Source: a bacterium 1XD42-76
Lineage (GTDB): Bacteria > Bacillota > Clostridia > Lachnospirales > Lachnospiraceae
Length of the DNA: 64,000 nucleotides
Assembly (NCBI GenBank): GCA_009917545.1
Contig: QZDW01000017.1
Location: 31,549 to 95,548 of the forward strand
Direction: 5' to 3'
A program made the position numbers and the translations under genes. The notes below the pieces were generated by a model. The model had not been told where the DNA came from. It saw only the letters and a program-made list of their open reading frames with translations, and made no database searches. Position 1 is the stretch's first letter. Every line of letters starts with the position of its first letter. Of this stretch, positions 26,972-35,157 are shown piece after piece.

Positions 26972-27749
26972 TACACATGCCCACTACGATGACGCAGCGT
27001 TCGACGATGACCGGGATACGCTGCTATCGGGCCTGAGAGAGCATGGAATTGGTTATGTGGTAAATGTAGGTGCAAGCCTGGCCTCTTGTGAGGCTACATT
27101 GGAGCTCACGAAACAGTATCCCTTCGTCTATGGTGCGCTGGGAGTCCACCCCAATGAGACGGGCGGGCTGTCAGAGCGGGCGCTTCAGTGGCTGAAGGAA
27201 AGCTCGCGCCAGGAAAAAATTGTGGCTATCGGGGAGATCGGTCTTGACTATTATTGGGATGAGCCGGAGCGTACTGTGCAGAAAAAATGGTTTCTGGCCC
27301 AGCTTGCAGCCGCAAAGGAGGAGGCGCTTCCGGTGATTATCCACAGCCGTGATGCGGCCAAAGATACGCTGGACATCATGAAAGCAGAGCGGGACGGGCT
27401 CTGCGGCGGCGTGATCCACTGCTTTTCCTACAGTGTGGAGATTGCGAGAGAATATCTGAATATGGGTTTCTATCTGGGAATCGGGGGCGTTCTTACCTAC
27501 AAAAACGCCAGGAATCTGAAAGAAGTCGTGGAGTATGCCCCGTTATCGTCGCTTGTTTTGGAGACGGATTGCCCGTACCTGACGCCGCACCCGAACCGTG
27601 GAAAGCGAAATTCTTCGCAGTATCTGCCGCTTGTTGTGGAAGCGCTGGCACAGATGAAAAAGACTGCGCCGGAGACAATCATCCAGGAGACCACGAGGAA
27701 TGCGGGGAGACTTTATGGCCTGGAAACAGCGGCAGAGGATACAGATTAA
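26955..27749 (+). CDS. tatD: TatD-family metal-dependent DNase
   Basis: A 264-residue TIM-barrel hydrolase. Metal ligands appear in FDTHAHYDD (HxH), GEIGLDYYW (Glu), IIHSRDA and ETDCPYLTPHPNRGKRN (Asp). The family includes DNases acting on DNA 3' ends. It starts inside the traX-like gene and is 15 bases ahead of rsmA, an order (metG, tatD, rsmA) common in Firmicutes. Confidence 0.93.
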   Translation: MDYIFDTHAHYDDAAFDDDRDTLLSGLREHGIGYVVNVGASLASCEATLELTKQYPFVYGALGVHPNETGGLSERALQWLKESSRQEKIVAIGEIGLDYYWDEPERTVQKKWFLAQLAAAKEEALPVIIHSRDAAKDTLDIMKAERDGLCGGVIHCFSYSVEIAREYLNMGFYLGIGGVLTYKNARNLKEVVEYAPLSSLVLETDCPYLTPHPNRGKRNSSQYLPLVVEALAQMKKTAPETIIQETTRNAGRLYGLETAAEDTD

Positions 27750-27764
27750 AAACGGGAGGGATCT

Positions 27765-28655
27765 ATGGCAAATCTGGGAGTTCCGAAAAATACCATTGCG
27801 GTGATACAGAAATACGGATTCCTGTTCCAGAAAAAGTACGGACAGAATTTCCTGATTGATTCTCACGTGTTAGAGAAGATCATTGCCGCCGCCCGGATCA
27901 CGAAAGAAGATTTTGTTCTGGAGATCGGCCCGGGGATTGGTACTATGACGCAATATCTGGCAGAACGTGCCAGAGCCGTGACAGCAGTGGAAATTGATAA
28001 GAATCTGATACCGATTCTCGGGGAAACGCTGGCAGAATATGATAATGTTACAGTACTTAATGAGGATATTTTAAAGATTGATATCATGGAGCTTGCCGGG
28101 CGGTATAACGAGGGGCGCCCGATTAAGGTGGTGGCGAACCTTCCATATTATATTACGACGCCGATTATTATGGGATTATTGGAAAGCAGGGTTCCCCTTG
28201 ACAGTATAACGGTTATGGTGCAGAAGGAGGTAGCCCAGCGGATGCAGGGGAAGCCCGGCACAGAGGAATATGGGGCGTTGTCGTTGGCTGTGCAGTACTA
28301 TGCTGAGCCGGAGATTGTGGCAAATGTGCCGCCGAACTGCTTTATTCCGCGCCCAAATGTGGGCTCGGCAGTCATCCGGCTGACGAAGCATAAAGAGGCG
28401 CCGGTCCGGGTTGCAGACGCAGAGCTGATGTTCCGGATAATACGTGCGTCATTTAACCAGCGGAGAAAGACGCTTCAAAACAGTATCAATAATGCGCCGG
28501 AATTGCCATTTTCCAAGGAACAGGTTGCAAGGACCCTGGAAGCGATGGGGCTGCCGCCACTGGCAAGAGGGGAAGCGCTGTCGCTGGAAGAATTTGCGGG
28601 GCTTTCAGAGCGTCTGTGCCTGGAAGCGACATCAGAATCTGTAAAAGGAACATAA
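27765..28655 (+). CDS. rsmA: 16S rRNA dimethyladenosine methyltransferase
   Basis: A 296-residue KsgA/RsmA enzyme that dimethylates two adjacent adenines in helix 45 of 16S rRNA during 30S maturation. GQNFLID, the SAM-binding EIGPGIGTMTQ (about residue 50) and the catalytic NLPYYITTP (from about residue 125) are intact. The C-terminal helical domain is present (IRASFNQRRKTLQNSI). ATG 27765 follows GGGAGG. Last gene of the metG operon. Confidence 0.96.
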   Translation: MANLGVPKNTIAVIQKYGFLFQKKYGQNFLIDSHVLEKIIAAARITKEDFVLEIGPGIGTMTQYLAERARAVTAVEIDKNLIPILGETLAEYDNVTVLNEDILKIDIMELAGRYNEGRPIKVVANLPYYITTPIIMGLLESRVPLDSITVMVQKEVAQRMQGKPGTEEYGALSLAVQYYAEPEIVANVPPNCFIPRPNVGSAVIRLTKHKEAPVRVADAELMFRIIRASFNQRRKTLQNSINNAPELPFSKEQVARTLEAMGLPPLARGEALSLEEFAGLSERLCLEATSESVKGT

Positions 28656-28689
28656 AAAATATAATAAAACAGAGTACAGAAGGGAGAAC

Positions 28690-29394
28690 ATGATGGGATT
28701 CAGCGAAATGACACATGCGTTTATCGCGGCAAGGTTTTATGTGGATCTGAAGGAGGCGTTTGGCGAGCGCGGCAAGGCAGCGTTTCAGCAGGCGACGCGT
28801 TATTACGCAGAACAGAGGGGACGCAGGATGGCCCAGCGGGCGATCCGTGACGGACAGGAGCTGACATATGCCACTTACAGCCGATATGGCGAGTGGGTCA
28901 ACTCAGACGAGGTAAAGGAGCAGGGGCTTGCCAATAAGGTAGACGTAGTCAGCATTTCCCCGGATTATGAGATGCATATCCATTCCTGTCCCTGGCATTC
29001 CCAGTTTAAGAAAATGGGACTTCCCGAGGCCGGTCTGGCATACTGCCGCGACCTGGATGCCTCGATCTGCCGCGGCTTTAATCCGGAGATGGTCTATGAG
29101 GTGCCCCAGACGCTTCACGATCACGATTACTGTATCCAGACGGTGAGAAATTCAGGGCTTTCGGGGACAGAAAAGCTGGAGAAGAAACCGGATGGAATCA
29201 AATCCTTTGAATATCACTGCGCACACAGTTATTGGAGCTACAGTGAGATCGTGTCTGCAATTTTTGGCGCAGAAGGGCGCAGAGTATGCAGCCAGGTTCT
29301 CAAGGAATTCAGTGAGGAGTACGGCCAGCAGATGGCGGATGCGTTAAAGAGCTGGGAGAATACAAACTTTAATTGCGTTGAGAGCATGGACTGA
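28690..29394 (+). CDS. L-2-amino-thiazoline-4-carboxylic acid hydrolase-like protein
   Basis: About 234 residues of the ATC-hydrolase family. HIHSCPWHSQFKKMGL and YCRDLDASICRGFNPEM hold the conserved Cys and His residues. The named activity, hydrolysis of a thiazoline to S-carbamoyl-cysteine, comes from Pseudomonas cysteine synthesis; many Firmicutes homologues have other or unknown roles. It lies 34 bases after rsmA and may be read from the same transcript. No further context supports cysteine metabolism. Confidence 0.75.
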   Translation: MMGFSEMTHAFIAARFYVDLKEAFGERGKAAFQQATRYYAEQRGRRMAQRAIRDGQELTYATYSRYGEWVNSDEVKEQGLANKVDVVSISPDYEMHIHSCPWHSQFKKMGLPEAGLAYCRDLDASICRGFNPEMVYEVPQTLHDHDYCIQTVRNSGLSGTEKLEKKPDGIKSFEYHCAHSYWSYSEIVSAIFGAEGRRVCSQVLKEFSEEYGQQMADALKSWENTNFNCVESMD

Positions 29395-29446
29395 TGCGCT
29401 GCCGCAGCTGTAACTGAACTTGCCATAAATTAGGAACGGAAAAGAA

Positions 29447-29475
29447 TTGACACTGTAAGGCAGTGTTGATAAAAT
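29447..29475 (+). promoter_or_regulatory. promoter of ddh with embedded palindrome
   Basis: TTGACA (29447-29452), a 17-base spacer and TAAAAT (29470-29475). The arms ACACTG (29450-29455) and CAGTGT (29461-29466) lie across the -35 and spacer, so a bound repressor would block RNA polymerase. Confidence 0.7.
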
Positions 29476-29517
29476 GGAATCAGGCTAAGTATGAAAAGGA
29501 TGGAGGCTTTTAAGGTG

Positions 29518-30504
29518 ATGGCGATAAGAGTTGGAATTATGGGATACGGAAATCTGGGCCGCGGTGTCGAATGTGCACTGAAACACAATCCCGATATGGA
29601 GCTTAAGGCCGTATTCACAAGACGTGCGCCGGAGAGTGTAAGTATCCTTACAGAGGGAGTGAAGGTCTGTGCGGCCAGTGAGGCGAAAGCTATGGCCGGT
29701 GAGATTGACGTTCTGATTCTCTGCGGTGGCAGCGCTTCAGATCTTCCGGTTCAGACACCGGAATACGCGTCATATTTTAATGTGGTTGACAGCTTTGACA
29801 CACATGCGAAGATACCGGAGCATTTTGCGAATACAGATAAGGCCGCCAAAGCAGCGTCAAAGGTCGCAGTCATCTCCACGGGCTGGGATCCGGGCCTGTT
29901 TTCCTTAAACCGCGTCTATGCCGGCGCGATTCTTCCGGATGGCAGTGACTATACCTTCTGGGGCAAAGGAGTCAGTCAGGGGCATTCTGACGCGATACGC
30001 CGGATCGAAGGTGTAAAGGATGCAAGGCAGTATACAATTCCCGTCGAGAGCGCTCTGGAATCCGTGAGAAACGGGGAAGAGCCAAAGCTTACGACGAGAC
30101 AGAAGCACACGAGAGAATGCTTCGTGGTAGCAGAGGAGGGGGCTGATAAAGCCCGGATTGAGCAGGAGATCGTAACCATGCCGAACTATTTCTCCGACTA
30201 TGATACCACGGTTCATTTTATTACAGAGGAGGAAATGAAGCGCGATCACAGTGGTCTGCCTCACGGTGGTTTTGTGATCCGCAGCGGCAGGACGGGCTGG
30301 GAATCCGAGCACCGGCACGTGATCGAGTATAAACTGAAGCTTGATTCTAATCCGGAATTTACCTCATCTGTGATCGTAGCATGCGCCAGGGCGGCGTACC
30401 GCATGAGCCAGGAAGGGCAGAGCGGATGCAAGACGATTCTCGATATCCCGCCGGCATATTTATCATCAAAAAGCGGCGAGGAGCTTAGAAAGGAGCTTCT
30501 ATAA
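29518..30504 (+). CDS. ddh: meso-diaminopimelate dehydrogenase
   Basis: About 328 residues. The N-terminal Rossmann fold reads RVGIMGYGNLGRGVE (NADPH site), and VDSFDTHAKIPEHF, TGWDPGLFSLNRVY and GVSQGHSDAIRRIEGV are signature stretches of the DAP dehydrogenase family. It makes meso-DAP in one step from tetrahydrodipicolinate, the short route for peptidoglycan and lysine. I chose ATG 29518 on similarity to family N-termini; ATG 29491 or GTG 29515 are alternatives. Its promoter has a palindrome. The next gene begins two bases after its stop. Confidence 0.93.
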   Translation: MAIRVGIMGYGNLGRGVECALKHNPDMELKAVFTRRAPESVSILTEGVKVCAASEAKAMAGEIDVLILCGGSASDLPVQTPEYASYFNVVDSFDTHAKIPEHFANTDKAAKAASKVAVISTGWDPGLFSLNRVYAGAILPDGSDYTFWGKGVSQGHSDAIRRIEGVKDARQYTIPVESALESVRNGEEPKLTTRQKHTRECFVVAEEGADKARIEQEIVTMPNYFSDYDTTVHFITEEEMKRDHSGLPHGGFVIRSGRTGWESEHRHVIEYKLKLDSNPEFTSSVIVACARAAYRMSQEGQSGCKTILDIPPAYLSSKSGEELRKELL

Positions 30505-30506
30505 AT

Positions 30507-30869
30507 ATGACAGAGGAATTAAAAAATAAGCTGAAAGAAAACGGAGTGGATCTGAATGCCACGATGGCAAGGTTTATGGGAATGGAAGCAATGTATAAAA
30601 AGTTTCTGTTCCGCTTTACGGACGATCCGAATTATGGCGAACTGAAGAAGTGCATGGAAAGCGGCGATGTGGATAAGGCCTATGTGGCGGCCCACACCTT
30701 AAAGGGAGTAGCCGGCAATCTGGGTCTTGGGGACCTCTACGCGAGCTCTGCAGCACTGGCTGATGTTCTGCGCCAGCGCGGGAGCGGGACGGAAGAGCTG
30801 TTTGCGAAAGTTACAGACAACTACCATCAGATCTGTGAAGTAATCGCAGCACATAAAGCAGATGCCTGA
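30507..30869 (+). CDS. stand-alone Hpt (histidine phosphotransfer) protein
   Basis: A 120-residue all-helical protein with AHTLKGVAGNLG, where the His is the phosphoacceptor of Hpt domains. Such proteins relay phosphate between a hybrid kinase and a receiver. AAGGAG precedes it inside the end of ddh, and it shares the ddh transcript. No kinase is adjacent; the receiver/HD-GYP protein at 39515 is a possible but unproven partner. Confidence 0.88.
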   Translation: MTEELKNKLKENGVDLNATMARFMGMEAMYKKFLFRFTDDPNYGELKKCMESGDVDKAYVAAHTLKGVAGNLGLGDLYASSAALADVLRQRGSGTEELFAKVTDNYHQICEVIAAHKADA

Positions 30870-30909
30870 CGCATCAGGAGCATAGGGAAACAGTATGGGA
30901 ACATAGGCG

Positions 30910-30947
30910 GGGGATATTACAGATGGAAGGAAATCTATAATATCCCC
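30910..30947 (+). terminator. hairpin after the ddh-hpt operon
   Basis: A perfect 10 bp stem, GGGGATATTA with TAATATCCCC, 40 bases after the Hpt stop. The tail is only moderately T-rich, so termination strength is uncertain. Confidence 0.6.
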
Positions 30948-30982
30948 TGCTTCATTCGAAGGAGACCTTTAGCGGTGGAAGA

Positions 30983-31044
30983 TACCGCTTCGCACGTTTG
31001 GTATCTCTGAATGTATGCCGCGTAACGGCGGCGAGACTTTCTAT
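30983..31044 (+). repeat. ~105 bp intergenic repeat, partial copy C1
   Basis: Keeps only the 3' half: TTTGGTATCTCTGAATGTATG and the GCCGC/GCGGC hairpin before GAGACTTTC (described by parts). In tandem with C2. Confidence 0.75.
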
Positions 31045-31150
31045 AGTAAACCTTCATGCGCCCCCAGGTGATCGCGCCCCCATGAATGAACGTAGTTCAG
31101 GCGCATTGGGCATCCCTGAACTTAGATCGCCTGCGGCGATGAATTTTCAT
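31045..31150 (+). repeat. ~105 bp intergenic repeat, copy C2
   Basis: A full copy, ending in the GATCGCC/GGCGAT hairpin. Its end abuts the ribosome site of the MATE gene (AGGAGA). Confidence 0.85.
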
Positions 31151-31171
31151 AGTAAACAGGAGATAAGGATC

Positions 31172-32542
31172 ATGGCACATAATGCAAAAGAAGCGGTACA
31201 GCACAATGGAATCACGGAAGGCGTGATCTGGCAGCAGCTTCTGATTTTTTTCTTCCCGATTCTGTTCGGGACTTTTTTCCAGCAGCTATATAATACCGCG
31301 GATGCGATGATCGTAGGAAAATTCGTGGGAAAAGAGGCACTGTCAGCCGTAGGAGGCACAACGGGGACTCTGATTAATCTGCTGGTCGGTTTTTTTGTGG
31401 GCCTTTCTTCAGGAGCTTCCGTAGTGGTTTCCCAATACTATGGAGCAGAGCAGGAGGACTATGTAAAAAAGGCAGTTCACACCTCATTTTGCCTGGCGCT
31501 TGCAGGGGGCGTTGTCCTGATGATTGTGGGAGAGTTCTTTGCGCCGGCGGCAATTCGGGCGATGGGCGCACCGGAAGAGATCATGGGATATTCGGTTATT
31601 TATCTGAGGATCTACTTCCTGGGAGTGATCGGGAACTTGTTCTATAACATGGGAGCAGCAATTCTCCGCGCAGTAGGAGATTCGAGACGGCCGCTGTTTT
31701 TCCTGATTGCGAGCTGTCTGACGAATATTGTGCTGGATGTCATTTTAGTCGTCGGTTTTGACCTTGAAGTGGCTGGAGCTGCGCTGGCGACCATTCTTTC
31801 CCAGCTGCTTTCGGCGATCCTTGTCATGGTGACGCTGGTGAGATCAAGGGAAGCCTACCGGTTTGAGATCAAAGAGCTGCGCATCGACCGCAGAATTCTG
31901 CAAAAGGTCATTAAGATCGGGCTTCCGGCAGGCTTACAGTCTATGATGTATTCCATCTCCAATGTGCTGATTCAGGCAAAAATCAATGCCTTTGGGACGA
32001 ATACGATTGCGGCTTGGGCGGTATTTGGTAAGATTGACGGAATCTTCTGGATGACGATGGATGCAATGGGTATCGCAGTCACGACTTTTGCCGGACAGAA
32101 CTTCGGGGCCAGGAAGTTTGACCGCCTGAAAAAAGGAAACTATGTGGGACTCTGGATGTCCGTTGTTATCACAGCAGTCCTTGTATGGGTCATGCTTCAG
32201 TTTGGCTATGTCCTGAGTACATTGTTCACGAGCGACGCGTCAGTTCTCGAAGAGAGCATGCGGATTATCCGGTTTATCGTGCCGTTCTGGTTTACCTATA
32301 TCTGTGTCAATGTCTATCCCAGCACGCTTCGGGGCATTGGAGATGCATTTATTCCCATGCTTCTGATCTGCTTTGGAACCTGTGTTTTGAGAGTCGTGTG
32401 GATTTTTACGGTCGGCAATATCGACACGAGACTATTCGCAACTCTGGTGAGCTATCCGCTTAGCTGGTCCGTGACCTCGATCGCATTCCTGATCTATTAC
32501 TACCGCTTCAGCGCTATCCGCAAGGTGGACAAGCTGCGGTAA
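31172..32542 (+). CDS. MATE-family multidrug efflux transporter
   Basis: About 456 residues with 12 predicted membrane helices in two homologous halves. FFPILFGTFFQQLYNTADAM at the N-terminus and NIVLDVILVVGFDLEVAGAA are MATE-family stretches. It exports cationic compounds using Na+ or H+ gradients; the substrate cannot be read from sequence. The open frame reaches upstream through intergenic repeat C2, but ATG 31172, with AGGAGA upstream, is the proper start. The stop codon TAA lies in the first bases of repeat copy D. Confidence 0.92.
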   Translation: MAHNAKEAVQHNGITEGVIWQQLLIFFFPILFGTFFQQLYNTADAMIVGKFVGKEALSAVGGTTGTLINLLVGFFVGLSSGASVVVSQYYGAEQEDYVKKAVHTSFCLALAGGVVLMIVGEFFAPAAIRAMGAPEEIMGYSVIYLRIYFLGVIGNLFYNMGAAILRAVGDSRRPLFFLIASCLTNIVLDVILVVGFDLEVAGAALATILSQLLSAILVMVTLVRSREAYRFEIKELRIDRRILQKVIKIGLPAGLQSMMYSISNVLIQAKINAFGTNTIAAWAVFGKIDGIFWMTMDAMGIAVTTFAGQNFGARKFDRLKKGNYVGLWMSVVITAVLVWVMLQFGYVLSTLFTSDASVLEESMRIIRFIVPFWFTYICVNVYPSTLRGIGDAFIPMLLICFGTCVLRVVWIFTVGNIDTRLFATLVSYPLSWSVTSIAFLIYYYRFSAIRKVDKLR

Positions 32543-32643
32543 ATTTCATGCGCCCACGAGTGAGCGCACCACTATGAATGAAAGGAATCCAGGAGCATTT
32601 GGAATCCCTGCATGTATGCCGCCTGTCGGCGGCGGACTTTCAC
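32538..32643 (+). repeat. ~105 bp intergenic repeat, copy D
   Basis: A full copy ending in the GCCGCC/GGCGGC hairpin form. It begins on the stop codon of the MATE gene. Confidence 0.85.
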
Positions 32644-32714
32644 AGTAAGTAAAGAGCGTGCGCTGACAGCCCGGGCGGCCCAGGCAGTATTGGGAGATAT
32701 GAGGCTGTTCGGAA

Positions 32715-33641
32715 ATGGAGGTATTGGGAACGCGTATGGAAGCAGGATTTGAGTTTACAGAACGAAACGGCGGGGCCACTGTGACAGCCATCGCGGATGT
32801 GGGCACAGTCTGCATCCTGCCTGAGACACTGGGAGGACTTCCCGTTACAGGACTTGCTGAACGGCTTTTTGCCGGGAGCGGTGTGCAGGAGATCTTCCTG
32901 CCCCGCTCCTTAAAACAGATTGGGCGGTATGGTTTTTATAACTGTATGGAGCTTCGCAGGCTGCATTTGCATTCCGCGCTCACAGAGCTTGGCGGCGGGG
33001 CTTTGAACGGCTGTTATGCCATTCAGGAGCTGTTTGTCCATATGGACGGGGAAGAGCCGCCGGCATTACGGGACTTTGTGACGGAAATCAACCGGCGCGT
33101 GACGGTGCATTATCTGTTTCCGGATCATAATGGCGGGGAGCAGGAGGCCATGCGGCTGATTTTTCCGGTCTATTATGACGAGGCTGTGGAGAATACTCCG
33201 GCCAGGATCACGATCTCCAATATTCATGGAAGCGGCCAGAAATACCGTTACTGTTTTGAAAACCGCAGGATCCAGCTCGACCGATATGACAGGATATTCG
33301 TATATGAGACGGCGGAAGAGGATATACTGGCAGCAGCGGAACTGGCGCTTTGCCGTCTCCGTTACCCGTACCGGCTTTCTGAAAGCGCGAAAGAGGACTA
33401 TGAGAAATTTATTGAAAAAAGGCTGTTCGACGTTCTGACAGGGAACCTGCGGGATGTGGATACGATGAAATGGCTCATAGTCCACTTTTTGGAAAACAGA
33501 GAAACGCCGCTTTTGACAGAGAACGAGATGGAAACACTGATCTTTGCCGCATCAGGGCAAAGGCTGGCAGAGCTCTCCGCTGTCCTGATGGAGCAGAAAC
33601 GCCGCTTTTTTGGGAGAACACAGCGAAAATTTGATTTTTGA
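32715..33641 (+). CDS. leucine-rich repeat (BspA-like) protein
   Basis: A 308-residue protein. Residues 20-110 look like LRR_5 repeats (ETLGGLPVTGLAERLFAGSG, FLPRSLKQIGRYGFYNCMEL, LHLHSALTELGGGALNGC). The remainder is helical and unassigned. No signal peptide is seen, so it is probably cytoplasmic. It heads a three-gene set with a VWA-like protein and an AAA ATPase. The start is uncertain: ATG 32715 has GAGG ten bases upstream, ATG 32736 is an alternative. Confidence 0.7.
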   Translation: MEVLGTRMEAGFEFTERNGGATVTAIADVGTVCILPETLGGLPVTGLAERLFAGSGVQEIFLPRSLKQIGRYGFYNCMELRRLHLHSALTELGGGALNGCYAIQELFVHMDGEEPPALRDFVTEINRRVTVHYLFPDHNGGEQEAMRLIFPVYYDEAVENTPARITISNIHGSGQKYRYCFENRRIQLDRYDRIFVYETAEEDILAAAELALCRLRYPYRLSESAKEDYEKFIEKRLFDVLTGNLRDVDTMKWLIVHFLENRETPLLTENEMETLIFAASGQRLAELSAVLMEQKRRFFGRTQRKFDF

Positions 33642-33780
33642 CTGCCAGCTCATGGAAGGAGCCTGGCTTTTTCCGGATTCGATTCCGGAACGGTATTACT
33701 TTTAACAGATTGTCCGAAAGACGGCTGACTGTAAGCGGGAATACAGCGAATCAGCGGATGGAGAAAGGGGTGAAAGCAGT

Positions 33781-35157
33781 ATGGATCAGAAGGTGTCGCC
33801 TGTTTTCAGGGAGCAGGCAGAATATCTGGAGCTTGTGCAAGTCTGTATGGATATATTAAAAAATGCCTGTAATGAGCTGTATCTGTCCATGCGCTTTCTC
33901 GATACCTCACTGGCGTCCCTCATTCCGACGGCTGACATGAATGTACACGGTGCCGGCACCGACGGAGGCCTTCTGTATTTTGAGCCGTACCGTCTGGCGT
34001 CTCTGTACCGGAAGAGCCGGGTTCATGTAAACCGGCTGTATCTGCACATGGTATTTCACTGCCTGTTCTGTCATCTTTGGACACGGAAACGGCGTGATGC
34101 CGCGTATTGGAACCTGGCGTGTGACATTGCCGTGGAGGCGCTCATTGACAGCCTGCATTACCCGTGTATCCGCATTGCCCCGGCCCCGGCGCGTCTGGTG
34201 CTTTATGAACAATTACACAACCGGCTTTCCGTGTTAAATGCAGAGGGAATCTACCGTGCCCTGCAGGAAATGGCACTGTCTGAAGAAAAATTTCAGATGC
34301 TCTGCCGGGAGTTCTGGCGGGACGACCACAGCATCTGGCAAAGGGAGCGGAACGCGCCTTCCCCGAGGCCGAATCCGAATCAGAAGAATGACTGGGACGA
34401 GAAGCGGGAAAAGATGCAGACGGAGATGGAAGCCTTTGCCAGGGGAGCGGCGGAGGATGAAAACGATCTCAAAGAATTACTTTCTGTGGAGAACCGCGAG
34501 CGGTATGATTATCGGAATTTTCTGCGTAAATTTTCTGTACTGCGGGAAACGCTCTCTGTGGATACGGACGCCTTTGATTATATTTTCTATCATTATGGGA
34601 TGGAACTCTATGGGAATATGCCCCTGATCGAGCCGCTTGAGACAAAGGAGCTGCGGAGGGTCGAGGATTTCGTGATCGTAATTGATACCTCCATGTCGTG
34701 CTCCGGGGAGTTGGTAAAGCGGTTTCTGGAAGAGACCTGTGCGATTCTGTCACAATCGGAAAGCTTTTTCAAAAAGGTGAATATCCATATCATCCAGTGC
34801 GATGATGCGGTCAGGCAGGATGTAACGATTGAGAACGAGGAGCAGATGAAGGCCTATATGGAACGGCTTGAGCTTTTGGGAATGGGAGGTACGGATTTCC
34901 GTCCGGCCTTTGCCTATGTGGATGAGATGGTGAGAAAGCGGCGCTTCAAAAAGCTTCGCGGGCTCCTTTATTTTACGGATGGATACGGGACATTTCCTGT
35001 GCAGATGCCGTTATACGATACGGCCTTTGTATTCATGAGGGATCAGTATACGGACGTGGATGTGCCTCCCTGGGCCATGAAGGTGATTCTGGATGAAGAA
35101 CAGCTGGAGCCCGAAGCGGAGGAGATACAGACGGAGGTAGGAAACGATGAATATTAA
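33781..35157 (+). CDS. DUF2201/VWA-like metallopeptidase-type protein
   Basis: A 458-residue protein. The N-terminal half holds LHMVFHCLFCH, a His-rich stretch in the place where related proteins have a zinc HExxH; here the Glu is missing, so catalysis is doubtful. The C-terminal half is a VWA-like domain: VIDTSMSCSGELV is the DxSxS MIDAS motif, with GMGGTDFRPAF and YFTDGYG as later metal-binding loops. It partners with the AAA ATPase 3', which overlaps by 11 bases. VWA plus MoxR pairs usually act as chaperones that load metals or remodel complexes. Confidence 0.8.
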   Translation: MDQKVSPVFREQAEYLELVQVCMDILKNACNELYLSMRFLDTSLASLIPTADMNVHGAGTDGGLLYFEPYRLASLYRKSRVHVNRLYLHMVFHCLFCHLWTRKRRDAAYWNLACDIAVEALIDSLHYPCIRIAPAPARLVLYEQLHNRLSVLNAEGIYRALQEMALSEEKFQMLCREFWRDDHSIWQRERNAPSPRPNPNQKNDWDEKREKMQTEMEAFARGAAEDENDLKELLSVENRERYDYRNFLRKFSVLRETLSVDTDAFDYIFYHYGMELYGNMPLIEPLETKELRRVEDFVIVIDTSMSCSGELVKRFLEETCAILSQSESFFKKVNIHIIQCDDAVRQDVTIENEEQMKAYMERLELLGMGGTDFRPAFAYVDEMVRKRRFKKLRGLLYFTDGYGTFPVQMPLYDTAFVFMRDQYTDVDVPPWAMKVILDEEQLEPEAEEIQTEVGNDEY

